Positions 1 to 11,310 of a stretch of DNA of 58,605 bases are shown here, piece by piece (the first letter of the stretch is position 1; each line of letters opens with the position of its first letter). The stretch is from Herbaspirillum sp. CF444 (GTDB taxonomy: Bacteria > Pseudomonadota > Gammaproteobacteria > Burkholderiales > Burkholderiaceae_D). The position numbers were made by a program, and so were the translations under genes. The stretch covers positions 1 through 58,605 of the forward strand of contig NZ_AKJW01000023.1 of the NCBI RefSeq assembly GCF_000282135.1. Reading direction: 5' to 3'. The notes beneath the pieces were generated by a model. The model was not told the origin of the DNA. It saw only the letters and a list, made by a program, of their open reading frames with translations, and did no database searches.

Positions 1-34
1 ACGCGGCGCCTGCCGCTGCTTAGGGTTGCGAGCC

Positions 35-643
35 ATGGCTGAACAGGATCTGTTTGGAGAGTTACCCGTACCTGCAGCGCGTCTGCGTCAGTCTCGTCCA
101 CGCCCATCGGTGGCGCCGCCGCAGCACACCTGGTTCTTCGCTTTGCGTCCCGATGCTGCGGATGCAGCCCGTCTCGATGCATGTGCCCAAAGACTATTGG
201 CATCCCATGGCGTTACCGGTAAACGTGTCGGACCCGAGCGGCTCCACATCACCCTGGAACTGGTCGGACACGACAGCGACGCGAAGGTGGTGGAGGCTGC
301 ATGCCGCGCAGCCGATGCAGTTCGTTTTCCTGCCATCGATGCCCGTTTCGATGCCGCCGTGACATTCTCGGCGCCCAGCGGGCCGTTTGTACTGCTCGGA
401 GGCGATGGCCTCAATGGCGTACGGGAGCTGCGCACGGAGCTCGGTTGCGCACTGGCCGAACATGGTTTTAGCCCGCCGCGCGCCTATGAGCCGCACATGA
501 CCCTTGGCTACGATCCGCGCCATCGCGTGGAGCGTATTGTCATCGATCCCGTCGGCTTTCAGATTGCCGAATTCGCGCTCGTCAAAAGCCATATCGGACT
601 CTCGCGGCACGAGGTCGTGCGGACCTGGGTACTCAGCGCCTGA
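35..643 (+). CDS. 2'-5' RNA ligase / RNA 2',3'-cyclic phosphodiesterase family protein
   Basis: 202-residue protein of the 2H phosphoesterase superfamily (ThpR/LigT type). Both hallmark HxTx motifs are visible: HITL at residues 71-74 and HMTL at 154-157. They would form the active site that opens 2',3'-cyclic phosphates or joins 2'-5' RNA ends. The first ~30 residues are a Pro/Arg-rich extension before the fold begins at HTWFFALRP. The ATG at 35 is preferred over an in-frame TTG at 26. A reading frame entering from the left ends in TAG at 21-23, so an upstream gene may finish just before it. Cytoplasmic; the physiological substrate is unknown for the family. Family confident, exact role not. 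Confidence 0.82.
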   Translation: MAEQDLFGELPVPAARLRQSRPRPSVAPPQHTWFFALRPDAADAARLDACAQRLLASHGVTGKRVGPERLHITLELVGHDSDAKVVEAACRAADAVRFPAIDARFDAAVTFSAPSGPFVLLGGDGLNGVRELRTELGCALAEHGFSPPRAYEPHMTLGYDPRHRVERIVIDPVGFQIAEFALVKSHIGLSRHEVVRTWVLSA

Positions 644-700
644 TCGCTGCTGAATAGCGGCAGCCCGCGATGGCCTGAAATGCCGCGAATACGATGATGG

Positions 701-722
701 CGCTGCCTCCAGGCAGCGTTTT
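701..722 (+). terminator. Hairpin, likely terminator of the RNA ligase-like gene
   Basis: CGCTGCCT and AGGCAGCG (701-708 / 711-718) pair perfectly around a two-base loop and are followed by TTTT. It lies 58 bp past the stop codon and before the convergent hipB-like gene. Confidence 0.5.
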
Positions 723-777
723 GCTCGGCGTGGCCAATCGGGCGCCGCAGCGAACGGCTGATGGCGGCACCGGCGTA

Positions 778-1056
778 CTATTTGCGGCGGATCGATAGCC
801 GCAAGCCGACCAGCCCCAGCAATTTTTCCGCCGTGGCGATGGTGCCGCCGGAGCGGCCGCTTTCGATGTCGCGCAGGGTGCGCTCCGACAGGCCGGTCAC
901 CTTGGCCATCTCCTTGATGGTCAGGCGCATGGTGGTGCGCAAGTGGCGTGCCGCTTCGCCCAGGTTCCAGTCCGGATGGGCGAGCACTTCCTCGACAGCC
1001 TGCTTGCGCAGGTGTACCTGTTCTTGTATCGGGATGGGATTGAAACGTTTATCCAT
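778..1056 (-). CDS. XRE-family HTH antitoxin, HipB-like
   Basis: 92-residue DNA-binding protein. A helix-turn-helix of the XRE/Cro type spans about residues 42-82 (TIKEMAKVTGLSERTLRDIE..). The N-terminal ~35 residues are charged and may contact the toxin. It starts 33 bp after the stop of the HipA-like gene on the same strand, so the two are very likely one operon. By analogy with HipB it should neutralise the HipA-like kinase and repress the shared promoter. Unusually the antitoxin gene is second; in E. coli hipBA it is first. The pairing is inferred from adjacency and fold. Confidence 0.78.
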   Translation of the reverse strand: MDKRFNPIPIQEQVHLRKQAVEEVLAHPDWNLGEAARHLRTTMRLTIKEMAKVTGLSERTLRDIESGRSGGTIATAEKLLGLVGLRLSIRRK

Positions 1057-1089
1057 GATGATGTCATCTCTGCGGTTCAGTGCAATCGG

Positions 1090-2379
1090 TCAGTGCAAGG
1101 CCAGCAGCCGTTCCGCATGCGTACGCAAGGGGAGCTGCAAGTAGGCCAGCACGTCATTTTCCAAACCGAAATCGCCGCCATGATCGGCGACCTCCCGCAG
1201 TGGCGCGGCCATGGCTTGCAAGGTCTCCAGCAGAGGCGTGCGCGGCAAACCGGTTTGCTCCGCCACCATGTCGATGACGGCTTGCCAGTCCGGGCTTCCG
1301 TTGTCGTGCTGCGACCAGCGTATGCGGCGCGAGATGCCGTCCGGGTGCAGATACATCGGCGCAAAATCGAACAGCGGCGTCAGGGCGACGTGGCCGACCT
1401 CATCTCGTGCAATGGCGGTATTGCGGGCGTGATTGTCCTTGTTGGCCAGCGCAATATTGGCGACATCGCGGCGCAGGTATTCGCAAACCTCCGCCAACGG
1501 ATCGGAGGCGACTTCGCACAACTTCAGGCAAGCCTCATCGTGCGTGGGCACCTGGCCGAAACCTGGCTTGTCGGTGAGCGTCGCCAGGCTTTCCTGCGCC
1601 ACGCGCATTACCTTGCCGTTGTCGACACGGCGATCGAAACGCGGGATGAACAGGGCGCGATCCAGCATCCACAGCTTTGCATGCACGCGTAAACCGAGAT
1701 GGCGCGCAATTTCCATGTAAGGCGCTTCCTGCCGCAGGATTTGCGCCAGTCGCTCATTGGGCCCGCGGCCGAATTTGACGATGTAGTGTTCGCGCGCGCG
1801 TTCATCTGGCAGCGCATGGTCGAGGTAAAGCAAGCCGTCGTCGGCGCGGGTGAGCAGGATCTTCGGCCATTCGCCTTGCACGCCGGACGAACCCGCGACG
1901 AACAGGCCGTGCCGTGCCAGATATTCCGTGAAATCGTCGGCGCGCATGGCGACATCTTCATCGGTGAAACCGTGCAAGGGGCCGTCTTGCTGTTGCAGCC
2001 ATTGTGCCGCTTCCTTGACGCGCAGATTGCCGATCGGGTTGCCGGCGCCGGCCAGCAGCAGCGGCCAGTCGCCCGCCGCTTCGGTCGTTTCGGGCATGTC
2101 CAGGCGACGCAGCAATTCTTGCCGGCCGTAGCCCTGCGGCAGCATGTCGATCAGGAACACCGGCCAGTGTCGCAAGTCCAGCCCGGTAAGCGACACGGGA
2201 AAACCGCTGCTCAGCGCATGCGCATCGCGCCGATTCTGCCAGGCGACGGCATATTCCAGGCCGTATCCGCTCGAGGTCGGCGCAAGCGTCCCCAGGGCGG
2301 CATCGCCCGTCAGGCTGACATTGGCGGCTTCGACCCAGCGATTGCCGGCGAATAGTTCTATCGTGCAATAATTTTGCAT
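1090..2379 (-). CDS. HipA-family serine/threonine kinase toxin
   Basis: 429-residue HipA-like protein. Visible landmarks are the HipA N-terminal subdomain (about 1-120), a G-loop-like stretch GSSGVQG (163-169) followed by WPKILL, VKFGRG (201-206, kinase lysine strand), RFDRR (247-251), the catalytic loop NKDNHARN with D315, and FDFAP (337-341), the metal-binding DFG equivalent. E. coli HipA phosphorylates glutamyl-tRNA synthetase to induce persistence; the target here is unknown. All key residues seem present, so it is probably active. The ATG start has a weak Shine-Dalgarno. It precedes its putative antitoxin and has a dedicated promoter with inverted repeats upstream. Confidence 0.85.
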   Translation of the reverse strand: MQNYCTIELFAGNRWVEAANVSLTGDAALGTLAPTSSGYGLEYAVAWQNRRDAHALSSGFPVSLTGLDLRHWPVFLIDMLPQGYGRQELLRRLDMPETTEAAGDWPLLLAGAGNPIGNLRVKEAAQWLQQQDGPLHGFTDEDVAMRADDFTEYLARHGLFVAGSSGVQGEWPKILLTRADDGLLYLDHALPDERAREHYIVKFGRGPNERLAQILRQEAPYMEIARHLGLRVHAKLWMLDRALFIPRFDRRVDNGKVMRVAQESLATLTDKPGFGQVPTHDEACLKLCEVASDPLAEVCEYLRRDVANIALANKDNHARNTAIARDEVGHVALTPLFDFAPMYLHPDGISRRIRWSQHDNGSPDWQAVIDMVAEQTGLPRTPLLETLQAMAAPLREVADHGGDFGLENDVLAYLQLPLRTHAERLLALH

Positions 2380-2382
2380 AAA

Positions 2383-2440
2383 GGCAGAAAAACTGTATTA
2401 ATGTGTAAATATTTACTCATTATAGTGATATTTTTCTGCC
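2383..2440 (-). promoter_or_regulatory. hipA-hipB promoter with nested inverted repeats
   Basis: On the minus strand a perfect -10 TATAAT lies at 2424-2419, with a plausible -35 TTTATT 18 bp upstream. The expected transcription start falls inside a perfect 12-bp palindrome, GTAAATATTTAC (2405-2416). A second perfect inverted repeat, GGCAGAAAAA (2383-2392) and TTTTTCTGCC (2431-2440), brackets the promoter almost concentrically. This layout fits autorepression by the HipB-like protein. Site function is inferred. Confidence 0.6.
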
Positions 2441-2538
2441 GCAATAAAGAATGTCTAAGTTGAGTGTTGTTGTTTGACCCCAAGAGGCGGCAGGTTGCCT
2501 CCATGCTCCTTTCCCAGCGGCTTGCGCGCCGGACAGGC

Positions 2539-2544
2539 TATAAT
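2539..2544 (+). promoter_or_regulatory. Candidate -10 element for queE
   Basis: Perfect TATAAT within GGCTATAATGCC about 100 bp upstream of the queE GTG start. No convincing -35 hexamer at the right distance, and no preQ1 riboswitch was recognised in the leader. Confidence 0.4.
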
Positions 2545-2641
2545 GCCGCTTTACGGAAAACCGGAGCAGCAGGCTCTGTGACTGCCGCTCAGGCAAACTC
2601 CGAAACCCGCGGCACCCAAGCCGCCAGCGCTTCCTATCATT

Positions 2642-3277
2642 GTGACTTACAGCATCAAAGAAATTTTCTATACCTTGCAAGGCGAGGGTACGCATGCCGG
2701 CCGTCCAGCGGTGTTTTGCCGTTTCAGCGGTTGCAACCTGTGGAGCGGCCGCGAGGAAGACCGCAGCAAGGCGATTTGCCAGTTCTGCGACACCGATTTC
2801 GTCGGCACGGACGGCGAGGGCGGCGGCAAGTTCAAGACCAGCGACGAACTGGCGCAGACCATCGACAATCTCTGGCCGGCGACCTATGCCGCCAGCAAGT
2901 ATGTCGTGTTCACCGGCGGCGAACCTTTGCTGCAGCTGGACCAGGCGCTGATCGCCAGCATGCATGCGGTCGGTTTCGAGATCGCGATTGAAACCAACGG
3001 AACGATCCCGGTCCCGCAAGGCGTCGACTGGATTTGCGTGAGCCCGAAGATGGGTTCCGAGCTGAAGGTGTTCAAAGGCAGCGAACTCAAGGTGGTGATT
3101 CCGCAGCAGGCGCAGGTGTTGTCCGATTATGAAAAACTGGACTTCGAACACTTCCTGCTGCAGCCGATGGATGGCCCCGATGCCGCACGCAACACCAAGA
3201 TGGCGATCGAACTGGTGAAGGCCAATCCCAAGTGGAAGCTGAGCATCCAGACCCACAAGCTGCTGCAGATTCCCTGA
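2642..3277 (+). CDS. queE: 7-carboxy-7-deazaguanine synthase
   Basis: 211-residue radical SAM enzyme that converts 6-carboxytetrahydropterin to CDG in queuosine/7-deazaguanine synthesis. The cluster cysteines are C31, C46 and C49, giving the expanded CX14CX2C spacing known for Burkholderia QueE rather than the canonical CX3CX2C. The N-terminal FYTLQGEG and the glycine motif FTGGEPLLQ are also typical. The GTG at 2642 matches family N-termini. The product of queD, the next gene, is its substrate. Cytoplasmic. Confidence 0.95.
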   Translation: MTYSIKEIFYTLQGEGTHAGRPAVFCRFSGCNLWSGREEDRSKAICQFCDTDFVGTDGEGGGKFKTSDELAQTIDNLWPATYAASKYVVFTGGEPLLQLDQALIASMHAVGFEIAIETNGTIPVPQGVDWICVSPKMGSELKVFKGSELKVVIPQQAQVLSDYEKLDFEHFLLQPMDGPDAARNTKMAIELVKANPKWKLSIQTHKLLQIP

Positions 3278-3394
3278 TCGTGCCGCTACCGTTGGCTTAC
3301 ACTGCAAACCAATACCCGCTATAGCCGACGGCGACACCGTCGTGCCAGGCGTTTGTTTACAATCTGACCCCGTTTTCAACACTACCGAGCATTC

Positions 3395-5356
<1,962 letters not shown>

Positions 5357-5370
<14 letters not shown>

Positions 5371-5962
5371 TTTCCACCTTGATGCCGTCGCTCAGGACCG
5401 TGATGGCGCCGGGCTCGAAGCGCTTGCCGTTCATTTCCAGTTGTTCCGGTTTGAAGGTGTAGACCGGATAATCCTTCAGCACCTGTTCCGCCGCGGCATT
5501 GCCGATGGCGTTCAACTGCGGCGCGTATTGCGCCGGGACGCCGGCGATGTCGACTTTTTCCACCGCCGGCGCATCCAGTCTGACGGCGCGTGTCGCGGTA
5601 TCGTACTTGAGCGCGCTGCTCATCGAGAGCGTGCCGGTGACGGGTTTGTTCATCAGCAATTTGTTGTCGATCTGGGCGTCGACGGTGGTGATCAGGCGAT
5701 TGGTCTTTTCGTTCAGGCTCAGGCGCGGATTGCTCAGGTTGACGTCGAACATCTCCATGTAGCGCAGCTTGCGCGGAAACTGGGTGGCGATGGCGCTCTG
5801 CAGGTCGGCGCGCGGGAAGGTGTATTCGTTGGTCCAGACGTTGTAGGCGGCCCGGCTGATGCCCGTTGTGGCAATTGCTGCCAGTGCGGCGCATCCCAGG
5901 ACGGCGGCGCTGCAAGCGCGGCGCAGGGCTTGGGCCGGCGATCGTGTTGTCTTCATGAGCAT
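5357..5962 (-). CDS. DUF1439 domain-containing exported protein (YceB-like)
   Basis: 201 residues. A basic N-terminus and hydrophobic stretch (about 10-36) form a signal peptide. Cleavage is possible after the Ala pair before YNVWTNEYTF, or at the cysteine in VLGCAA if it is a lipoprotein. The mature part resembles DUF1439/YceB: FPRADLQSAIATQFP, a 'core' repeat of beta strands, and a C-terminal IKVEIKP strand. The function of this family is not established; an envelope lipid-binding role is only suggested by fold. Two ATGs (5962, 5956) are possible. Convergent with ldcA. Confidence 0.75.
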
Positions 5963-6137
5963 AAGTTATCCATTTGTCACCAAAATTCTTAGAGCCCGGC
6001 TGCGTGCAAATAATTCAAAACCATTTCCCCCACGCCCATGGCAGTCAGTCCGAGTCGCGCGGGACTCGGCCCGCAATGGTAAAATCACGCGTTTACACCT
6101 GGCTTCAGGCAATTTCCATACGTAAAGGCTTTTTTCA

Positions 6138-7736
6138 GTGTTATCCACAGCAAACATCACGATGCAGTTCGGCCCGAAGCCGCTGTTTGAAAACATTTCC
6201 GTCAAGTTCGGCGACGGCAACCGCTATGGCCTGATCGGCGCCAACGGTTGCGGCAAGTCGACGTTCATGAAAATCCTCGGCGGCGATCTCGAAGCATCGG
6301 CCGGCAACGTCAGCCTGGATACCAACGAGCGCCTGGGCAAGCTGCGCCAGGATCAGTTCGCCTACGAAGAAATGCGCGTGCTGGACGTCGTCATGATGGG
6401 CCATACCGAAATGTGGGCGGCGATGGCCGAGCGCGATGCGATTTACGCCAATCCGGAAGCCACCGACGACGACTACATGAAGGCCGCCGACCTGGAAGCC
6501 AAGTTCGCCGAATACGACGGTTACACCGCCGAAGCGCGCGCCGGCGAGCTGTTGCTGGGCGTGGGCGTGGCGATCGAACAGCACCAGGGCCCGATGAGCA
6601 ACGTCGCGCCGGGCTGGAAGCTGCGCGTCCTGCTGGCGCAGGCGCTGTTCTCGAATCCGGACATCCTGCTGCTCGACGAACCGACCAACAACCTCGACAT
6701 CAACACCATCCGCTGGCTGGAAGACATGCTCAACGAGCGCAATTCCACCATGATCATCATTTCCCATGATCGCCACTTCCTGAACCAGGTCTGTACGCAC
6801 ATGGCCGACATGGACTACGGCACGCTGAAAGTCTATCCGGGCAACTACGACGAATACATGCTGGCGTCTTCGCAAGCGCGTGCGCAGCAACTGTCGGTCA
6901 ATGCCAAGGCCAAGGAAAAGGTCGCCGAGCTGCAAGACTTCGTGCGTCGTTTTTCGGCCAACAAATCCAAGGCGCGCCAGGCCACGTCGCGCGCCAAGCA
7001 GATCGACAAGATCAAGGTCGAAGACATCAAGCCGTCCAGCCGCGCCAATCCTTTCGTCCGTTTCGACGGCGAGAAGAAGCTGCATCGTCTGGCGGTGGAA
7101 ACGCAAAGCATCAGCAAGACCTACGACCGTCCGATTTTCAAGAACTTCAGCATCATGGTTGAAGCCGGCGAAAAGATCGCCATCATCGGCGCCAACGGCG
7201 TCGGCAAGACCACGCTGTTGCGCAGCATCGGCGGCGACGTCGCCGGCCTGCATCCGGACAGCGGCCTGGTCAAGTGGGCGGAAAACGCCAACGTCGGCTA
7301 CATGCCGCAGGATCCGACCGAAGAATTCGCCAGGGGCGAGACCCTGACCGACTGGATGGGTCAATGGACCCAGGAAGGCGACGACGATCAGGCCGTGCGC
7401 TCCATCCTCGGCCGCCTCTTGTTCTCCGGCGACGACGTCAAGAAATCCGTCCAGGTGCTGTCCGGCGGCGAGAAGGGCCGCATGATGTACGGCAAGCTGA
7501 TGCTGGGCCGCCACAACGTCCTGCTGATGGACGAACCGACCAACCACATGGATATGGAGTCGATCGAATCGCTCAATATCGCACTTGAAAAATATGCCGG
7601 CACACTGATCTTCGTGTCGCACGACCGTGAATTCGTTTCGTCGCTGGCGACGCGCGTTCTGGAAGTGAAGGAAAACGAGATCGTCGACTTCCAGGGCAGC
7701 TACGAAGACTATCTGGCCAGCCAGGGCATTGAGTAA
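6138..7736 (+). CDS. ybiT: ABC-F family ATPase, YbiT type
   Basis: 532-residue soluble protein with two ATP-binding cassettes and no membrane domain. Cassette 1 has Walker A GANGCGKS, a degenerate signature VAPGWKLR typical of YbiT, and [11 protein letters not shown]. Cassette 2 has GANGVGKTT, signature LSGGEKGR and [11 protein letters not shown]. The linker (about residues 240-310) is Lys/Arg-rich like the ribosome-reaching linker of ABC-F proteins, which act at the ribosomal E site. Start is GTG at 6138. A TAAAAT at 6080-6085 could be the -10, but no -35 is evident. Confidence 0.9.
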   Translation: MLSTANITMQFGPKPLFENISVKFGDGNRYGLIGANGCGKSTFMKILGGDLEASAGNVSLDTNERLGKLRQDQFAYEEMRVLDVVMMGHTEMWAAMAERDAIYANPEATDDDYMKAADLEAKFAEYDGYTAEARAGELLLGVGVAIEQHQGPMSNVAPGWKLRVLLAQALFSNPDILLLDEPTNNLDINTIRWLEDMLNERNSTMIIISHDRHFLNQVCTHMADMDYGTLKVYPGNYDEYMLASSQARAQQLSVNAKAKEKVAELQDFVRRFSANKSKARQATSRAKQIDKIKVEDIKPSSRANPFVRFDGEKKLHRLAVETQSISKTYDRPIFKNFSIMVEAGEKIAIIGANGVGKTTLLRSIGGDVAGLHPDSGLVKWAENANVGYMPQDPTEEFARGETLTDWMGQWTQEGDDDQAVRSILGRLLFSGDDVKKSVQVLSGGEKGRMMYGKLMLGRHNVLLMDEPTNHMDMESIESLNIALEKYAGTLIFVSHDREFVSSLATRVLEVKENEIVDFQGSYEDYLASQGIE

Positions 7737-7770
7737 ATCTTTTCAGGCGCTTCGGCGCCATACAAAAGCC

Positions 7771-8910
7771 ATGCAAGCAACCGCAATGAAGGTCGTCGAA
7801 TTTGAACGGCCGCAGATGGAGACAGGCAGCAGCTGCACCGCCAACGCGTGGGCCAAGGTCCCGGCCACGCCGACGGCGGATGAGCGCCAGGCGTTGAAGG
7901 CGCGCATCAGGCAATTGCTGAAGGAAAAGAACGCCGTGCTGGTCGCCCATTACTATGTTGATGGCGACCTGCAAGACCTCGCCGAAGAAACCGGCGGCTG
8001 CGTCTCCGATTCTCTGGAAATGGCGCGCTTCGGCCGCAATCACGCGGCGCAGACGCTGGTCGTCGCCGGCGTGCGCTTCATGGGCGAAACCGCCAAGATC
8101 CTCAGTCCCGAAAAATGCATCCTCATGCCCGATCTCGACGCGACCTGCTCGCTCGATCTGGGCTGCCCGACCGACGAGTTCACCGCCTTCTGCGACGCCC
8201 ATCCCGATCGCACCGTGGTGGTCTACGCCAACACCAGCGCCGCCGTCAAAGCGCGCGCCGACTGGATGGTGACCTCGTCGATCGGTCTCGACATCGTCAG
8301 GCACCTGCATGAGCAGGGCAAGAAAATCCTGTGGGCGCCCGACAAGCATCTGGGCGGCTATATCCAGAAACAAACCGGCGCCGACATGCTGCTGTGGCAG
8401 GGATCCTGCCTGGTGCACGACGAGTTCAAGGGCGTCGAGCTGGAACTGCTGCGCAAGGAACATCCCAAGGCGCTGATCCTGGTCCATCCGGAGTCGCCCG
8501 AAGCTGTGGTCGCGCAAGCCGACGTCATCGGCTCGACTTCGCAACTGATTGCGGCCGTGCAATCGTCGGACGCGAAGGAATTCATCGTCGCCACCGACAA
8601 CGGCATCCTGCACAAGATGCGCATGGCCGCGCCGGGTAAAGTGTTCATCGATGCGCCGACCGCCGGCAACAGCGCCACCTGCAAGAGCTGCGCGCATTGC
8701 CCGTGGATGGCCATGAACGGTTTGCAGAACCTGCTGCACGTGCTGGAAACCGGCAGCAACGAAATCCAGGTCGATCCTGCCATCGGCAAGAAGGCCGTGG
8801 TGTGCATCGACCGCATGCTGGACTTCGCGGCGCAGAAGAAAGCCAATGTCCGACCGACCGGGGCATTGGAAAACGAACAAAAACTGTTTGCAGGAATCGG
8901 CCCAGCATGA
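7771..8910 (+). CDS. nadA: Quinolinate synthase A
   Basis: 379-residue 4Fe-4S enzyme that condenses iminoaspartate with dihydroxyacetone phosphate to quinolinate, the second step of de novo NAD synthesis. Cluster cysteines are expected in [15 protein letters not shown] and the C-terminal [10 protein letters not shown] motif (CxxCxxC). [10 protein letters not shown] and HPESP are also family signatures. ATG 7771 is chosen over a TTG at 7729 that would overlap the previous gene. The stop overlaps the nadC start (ATGA). The partner aspartate oxidase gene nadB is at 14946-16547 on the other strand. Confidence 0.95.
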   Translation: MQATAMKVVEFERPQMETGSSCTANAWAKVPATPTADERQALKARIRQLLKEKNAVLVAHYYVDGDLQDLAEETGGCVSDSLEMARFGRNHAAQTLVVAGVRFMGETAKILSPEKCILMPDLDATCSLDLGCPTDEFTAFCDAHPDRTVVVYANTSAAVKARADWMVTSSIGLDIVRHLHEQGKKILWAPDKHLGGYIQKQTGADMLLWQGSCLVHDEFKGVELELLRKEHPKALILVHPESPEAVVAQADVIGSTSQLIAAVQSSDAKEFIVATDNGILHKMRMAAPGKVFIDAPTAGNSATCKSCAHCPWMAMNGLQNLLHVLETGSNEIQVDPAIGKKAVVCIDRMLDFAAQKKANVRPTGALENEQKLFAGIGPA

Positions 8911-9794
8911 GTCTCACCGTCAGCAACACCAGCAATCTGCGCAATCCGTTTGCACCTTTCGATCCGGCCTTGTCGGCGGCGTTCGACGCCAACGTCAACC
9001 TCGCCATTGCCGAAGATGTGGGCAGCGGAGATCATACAGGTCAACTGGTGCCGGAAAACGAACACGTCAAGGCGCGCGTCATCGTGCGCGAACAAGCCGT
9101 GCTGTGCGGCGCACCCTGGTTCGAAGCCGTCATGGCGCGTCTCGATCCGCGCCTGCGCGTGGAGTGGAAGTTCGGCGAAGGCGATCTGATGCAAGCCAAC
9201 GACGAAGTCTGCCGCATCGAAGGTCCGGCGCGCGCCTTGCTGACGGCGGAACGCGGCGCTCTGAATTTTCTGCAACTGCTGTCCGGCGTGTCGACCGCGA
9301 CGCGCCGTTATGTCGACCTGATTCGCGACACGCGCGCGCGCATCCTCGATACGCGGAAAACCTTGCCCGGTTTGCGCCTGGCGCAGAAGTACGCGGTGCG
9401 CGTCGGTGGCGGCATGAACCAGCGTCTGGCGCTGTATGACGGCATCCTGATCAAGGAAAACCATATCGCTGCTGCGGGCGGCATCACGGCGGCGGTCACC
9501 GCCGCCATCAAGCTCAACGCCGGCGTCACCATCCAGGTCGAAGTCGAAAGCATCGATGAACTGGGCGAAGCGCTGGCTGCGGGAGCGACCTCGATCCTGC
9601 TGGACAACTTCACGCTGGACATGATGCGCGAAGCCGTCATGATCACCGCGCGTCGCGCCGTGCTGGAAGCCTCGGGCGGCATCAACATGGAAACCGTGCG
9701 CGCCATCGCCGAAACCGGCGTGGACCGCATTTCGGTCGGCAGTCTCACCAAGGACATCCAGGCGATCGATTATTCGCTGCGTATCGTTGAGTAA
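8907..9794 (+). CDS. nadC: Nicotinate-nucleotide pyrophosphorylase (carboxylating)
   Basis: 295-residue quinolinate phosphoribosyltransferase, converting quinolinate and PRPP to NaMN, CO2 and PPi. Family landmarks include [10 protein letters not shown], the substrate-binding [32 protein letters not shown] and the phosphate loop [18 protein letters not shown]. The start ATG at 8907 overlaps the nadA stop by four bases, so the pair is translationally coupled. Confidence 0.95.
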   Translation: MSLTVSNTSNLRNPFAPFDPALSAAFDANVNLAIAEDVGSGDHTGQLVPENEHVKARVIVREQAVLCGAPWFEAVMARLDPRLRVEWKFGEGDLMQANDEVCRIEGPARALLTAERGALNFLQLLSGVSTATRRYVDLIRDTRARILDTRKTLPGLRLAQKYAVRVGGGMNQRLALYDGILIKENHIAAAGGITAAVTAAIKLNAGVTIQVEVESIDELGEALAAGATSILLDNFTLDMMREAVMITARRAVLEASGGINMETVRAIAETGVDRISVGSLTKDIQAIDYSLRIVE

Positions 9795-9849
9795 TGGTTG
9801 GGTAATGGCCGAGTGACGCCATGAGCTGAAAAGGCTGCTTCAACTCCAG

Positions 9850-9888
9850 AAACAACCCGCATTTTCTTCGGAACAGGCGGGTTGTTTT
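9850..9888 (+). terminator. Rho-independent terminator after nadC
   Basis: AACAACCCGC (9851-9860) pairs perfectly with GCGGGTTGTT (9877-9886), followed by further Ts. It ends the nadA-nadC transcript 56 bp past the stop. Confidence 0.7.
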
Positions 9889-10014
9889 ACATTGGTCGAA
9901 GGTATCGGCGAGCCTGCTAAAATGCGCCATCCAGTCGTTCCCGGCAAGCAAGCTGCATCGCAATTCCATGCCGGAATGTGCAAGAACAGGCAGGCAATCC
10001 TCGGGGAATCCATC

Positions 10015-11310
10015 GTGAAATCAAACAATCTCGTCGCTCCATTGCTGTGGGCCGTGCTGTACTTTGTGTTCGGCTTCGTGTCGCATGCGTTGAACGGCTC
10101 TTTCGTCGCCACGGGATACATCTGGCTGCCGGCCGGGATCACGGTCAGCGCCTTGCTGCTGACGCCGACGGCGCGCTGGTTTCCGCTGCTGGTGCTGCTG
10201 TTCGCCGCCCAGATTCTTCTCGGCTGGCTGGAGCATCGCGAGCTCTGGCGCATGGCCTTGTTCTGCCTCGATGAAATCGGCGTTGCCGCCGTGGCGGTAT
10301 GGCTGGTCAGGCGCGCGCCTTTCCCGATGGAGGGCTTGTATTTCGTGCGCGGCTTGCTGATGGTCGGCGTCGGCGCCAGCGTGGTCAGCGGACTGTTTGG
10401 CGCGGCCTGGTTTGCGATGACGCAAAACACGCCATTCTTGCCGACCTTGCGCGTCTGGGCAATGTCCGATCTGGTCGGCATCCTGATCATGACGCCGGTG
10501 CTGGCGAGCTGGTCGCAATTTCGCGCGACGCGTTCGGGCGGGATTGCACGCACCGAATTCCTGCTGGGACTGGCGGCTTTCATCGCCGTCATCGCGACCG
10601 GCTACATCGCCTTCGACAGCGACCTTGACCGCGTCATTTTCGATATCGATTTTTCATCGACTTACCTGCCGCTGTTTTTTATCGCACTGGTCGCCTTGTT
10701 GTGGGGCGGCCGCGGCGGTGCGCTGTCGGTGGCGGTGTTGTCGCTGATGGCGTTCGTCTACAACTCGCTGGGCTACGGGCCGTTCGTCGAGCTGGTGCAG
10801 CTGAACTCCAGCAACGCCTTGCTGGAGCTGCAGGTGTATCTGGCCGTGGCCTCGTTGCTGTCGTTGCTGATCAGCGCCTTGAAGACCACGCGCGAGCAGT
10901 TGCACGAGGACGTCGCGCGCTGGAAGAACGAGGTCGAGCTGGCGCTGACGGTGAGCCGTCAACTGGTGTATTGCATCAATCCCGAAAAGAAGAGCATCGC
11001 CTGGAGCGGCGATGCGCAGAGCTTGCTGGGCCTGTCGCCGGACCGGCTCGCCACGCTGGACGAGGTGCTGAAACTGGTGCATCCGATGGACCAGCATCGC
11101 CTGCGTCAGCGCTGGCTGGAAGAGCATGCCGAGGATGGCGACGATGCGCGCGCGGACATGCCGTTTCGCCTGTTGCTGGCCGGCGGGCGCGTCATCGGCG
11201 CGACCGACATGAGCCGCAGCCTGCGCGATCCCGACGACAGCCTCGTGATGGTCGTCGGCACCTGGCATTTCGATGCCGCGGATCTGGCGCAGGGCCGGAG
11301 CGAAAAATGA
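10015..11310 (+). CDS. MASE1-domain membrane sensor with PAS-like C-terminus
   Basis: 431 residues from GTG 10015; this start has GGGGAAT upstream and places the first hydrophobic segment at the N-terminus. Residues ~5-300 carry eight to ten hydrophobic segments typical of MASE1 (GYIWLPAGITVSALLL; WAMSDLVGILIMTPVL). A short linker is followed by a PAS-like domain (about 310-425; LTVSRQLVYCINPEKKSIAWSGDAQSLLGLSP..). MASE1 normally precedes histidine kinase or GGDEF/EAL domains, but none is present, so it looks like an input-only protein. The last four bases overlap the next gene's start. Longer starts exist upstream (TTG 9892) but would add a non-hydrophobic leader. Signal unknown. Confidence 0.72.
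   Translation: MKSNNLVAPLLWAVLYFVFGFVSHALNGSFVATGYIWLPAGITVSALLLTPTARWFPLLVLLFAAQILLGWLEHRELWRMALFCLDEIGVAAVAVWLVRRAPFPMEGLYFVRGLLMVGVGASVVSGLFGAAWFAMTQNTPFLPTLRVWAMSDLVGILIMTPVLASWSQFRATRSGGIARTEFLLGLAAFIAVIATGYIAFDSDLDRVIFDIDFSSTYLPLFFIALVALLWGGRGGALSVAVLSLMAFVYNSLGYGPFVELVQLNSSNALLELQVYLAVASLLSLLISALKTTREQLHEDVARWKNEVELALTVSRQLVYCINPEKKSIAWSGDAQSLLGLSPDRLATLDEVLKLVHPMDQHRLRQRWLEEHAEDGDDARADMPFRLLLAGGRVIGATDMSRSLRDPDDSLVMVVGTWHFDAADLAQGRSEK

Noticed and set aside
2546..2641. preQ1 riboswitch in the queE leader
   Set aside because: No C-rich loop with an A-rich tail pairing pattern could be made out before queE.
5966..6220. Minus-strand frame of 84 codons before the ABC-F gene
   Set aside because: Overlaps the ABC-F start, has no similarity and lies in the promoter region.
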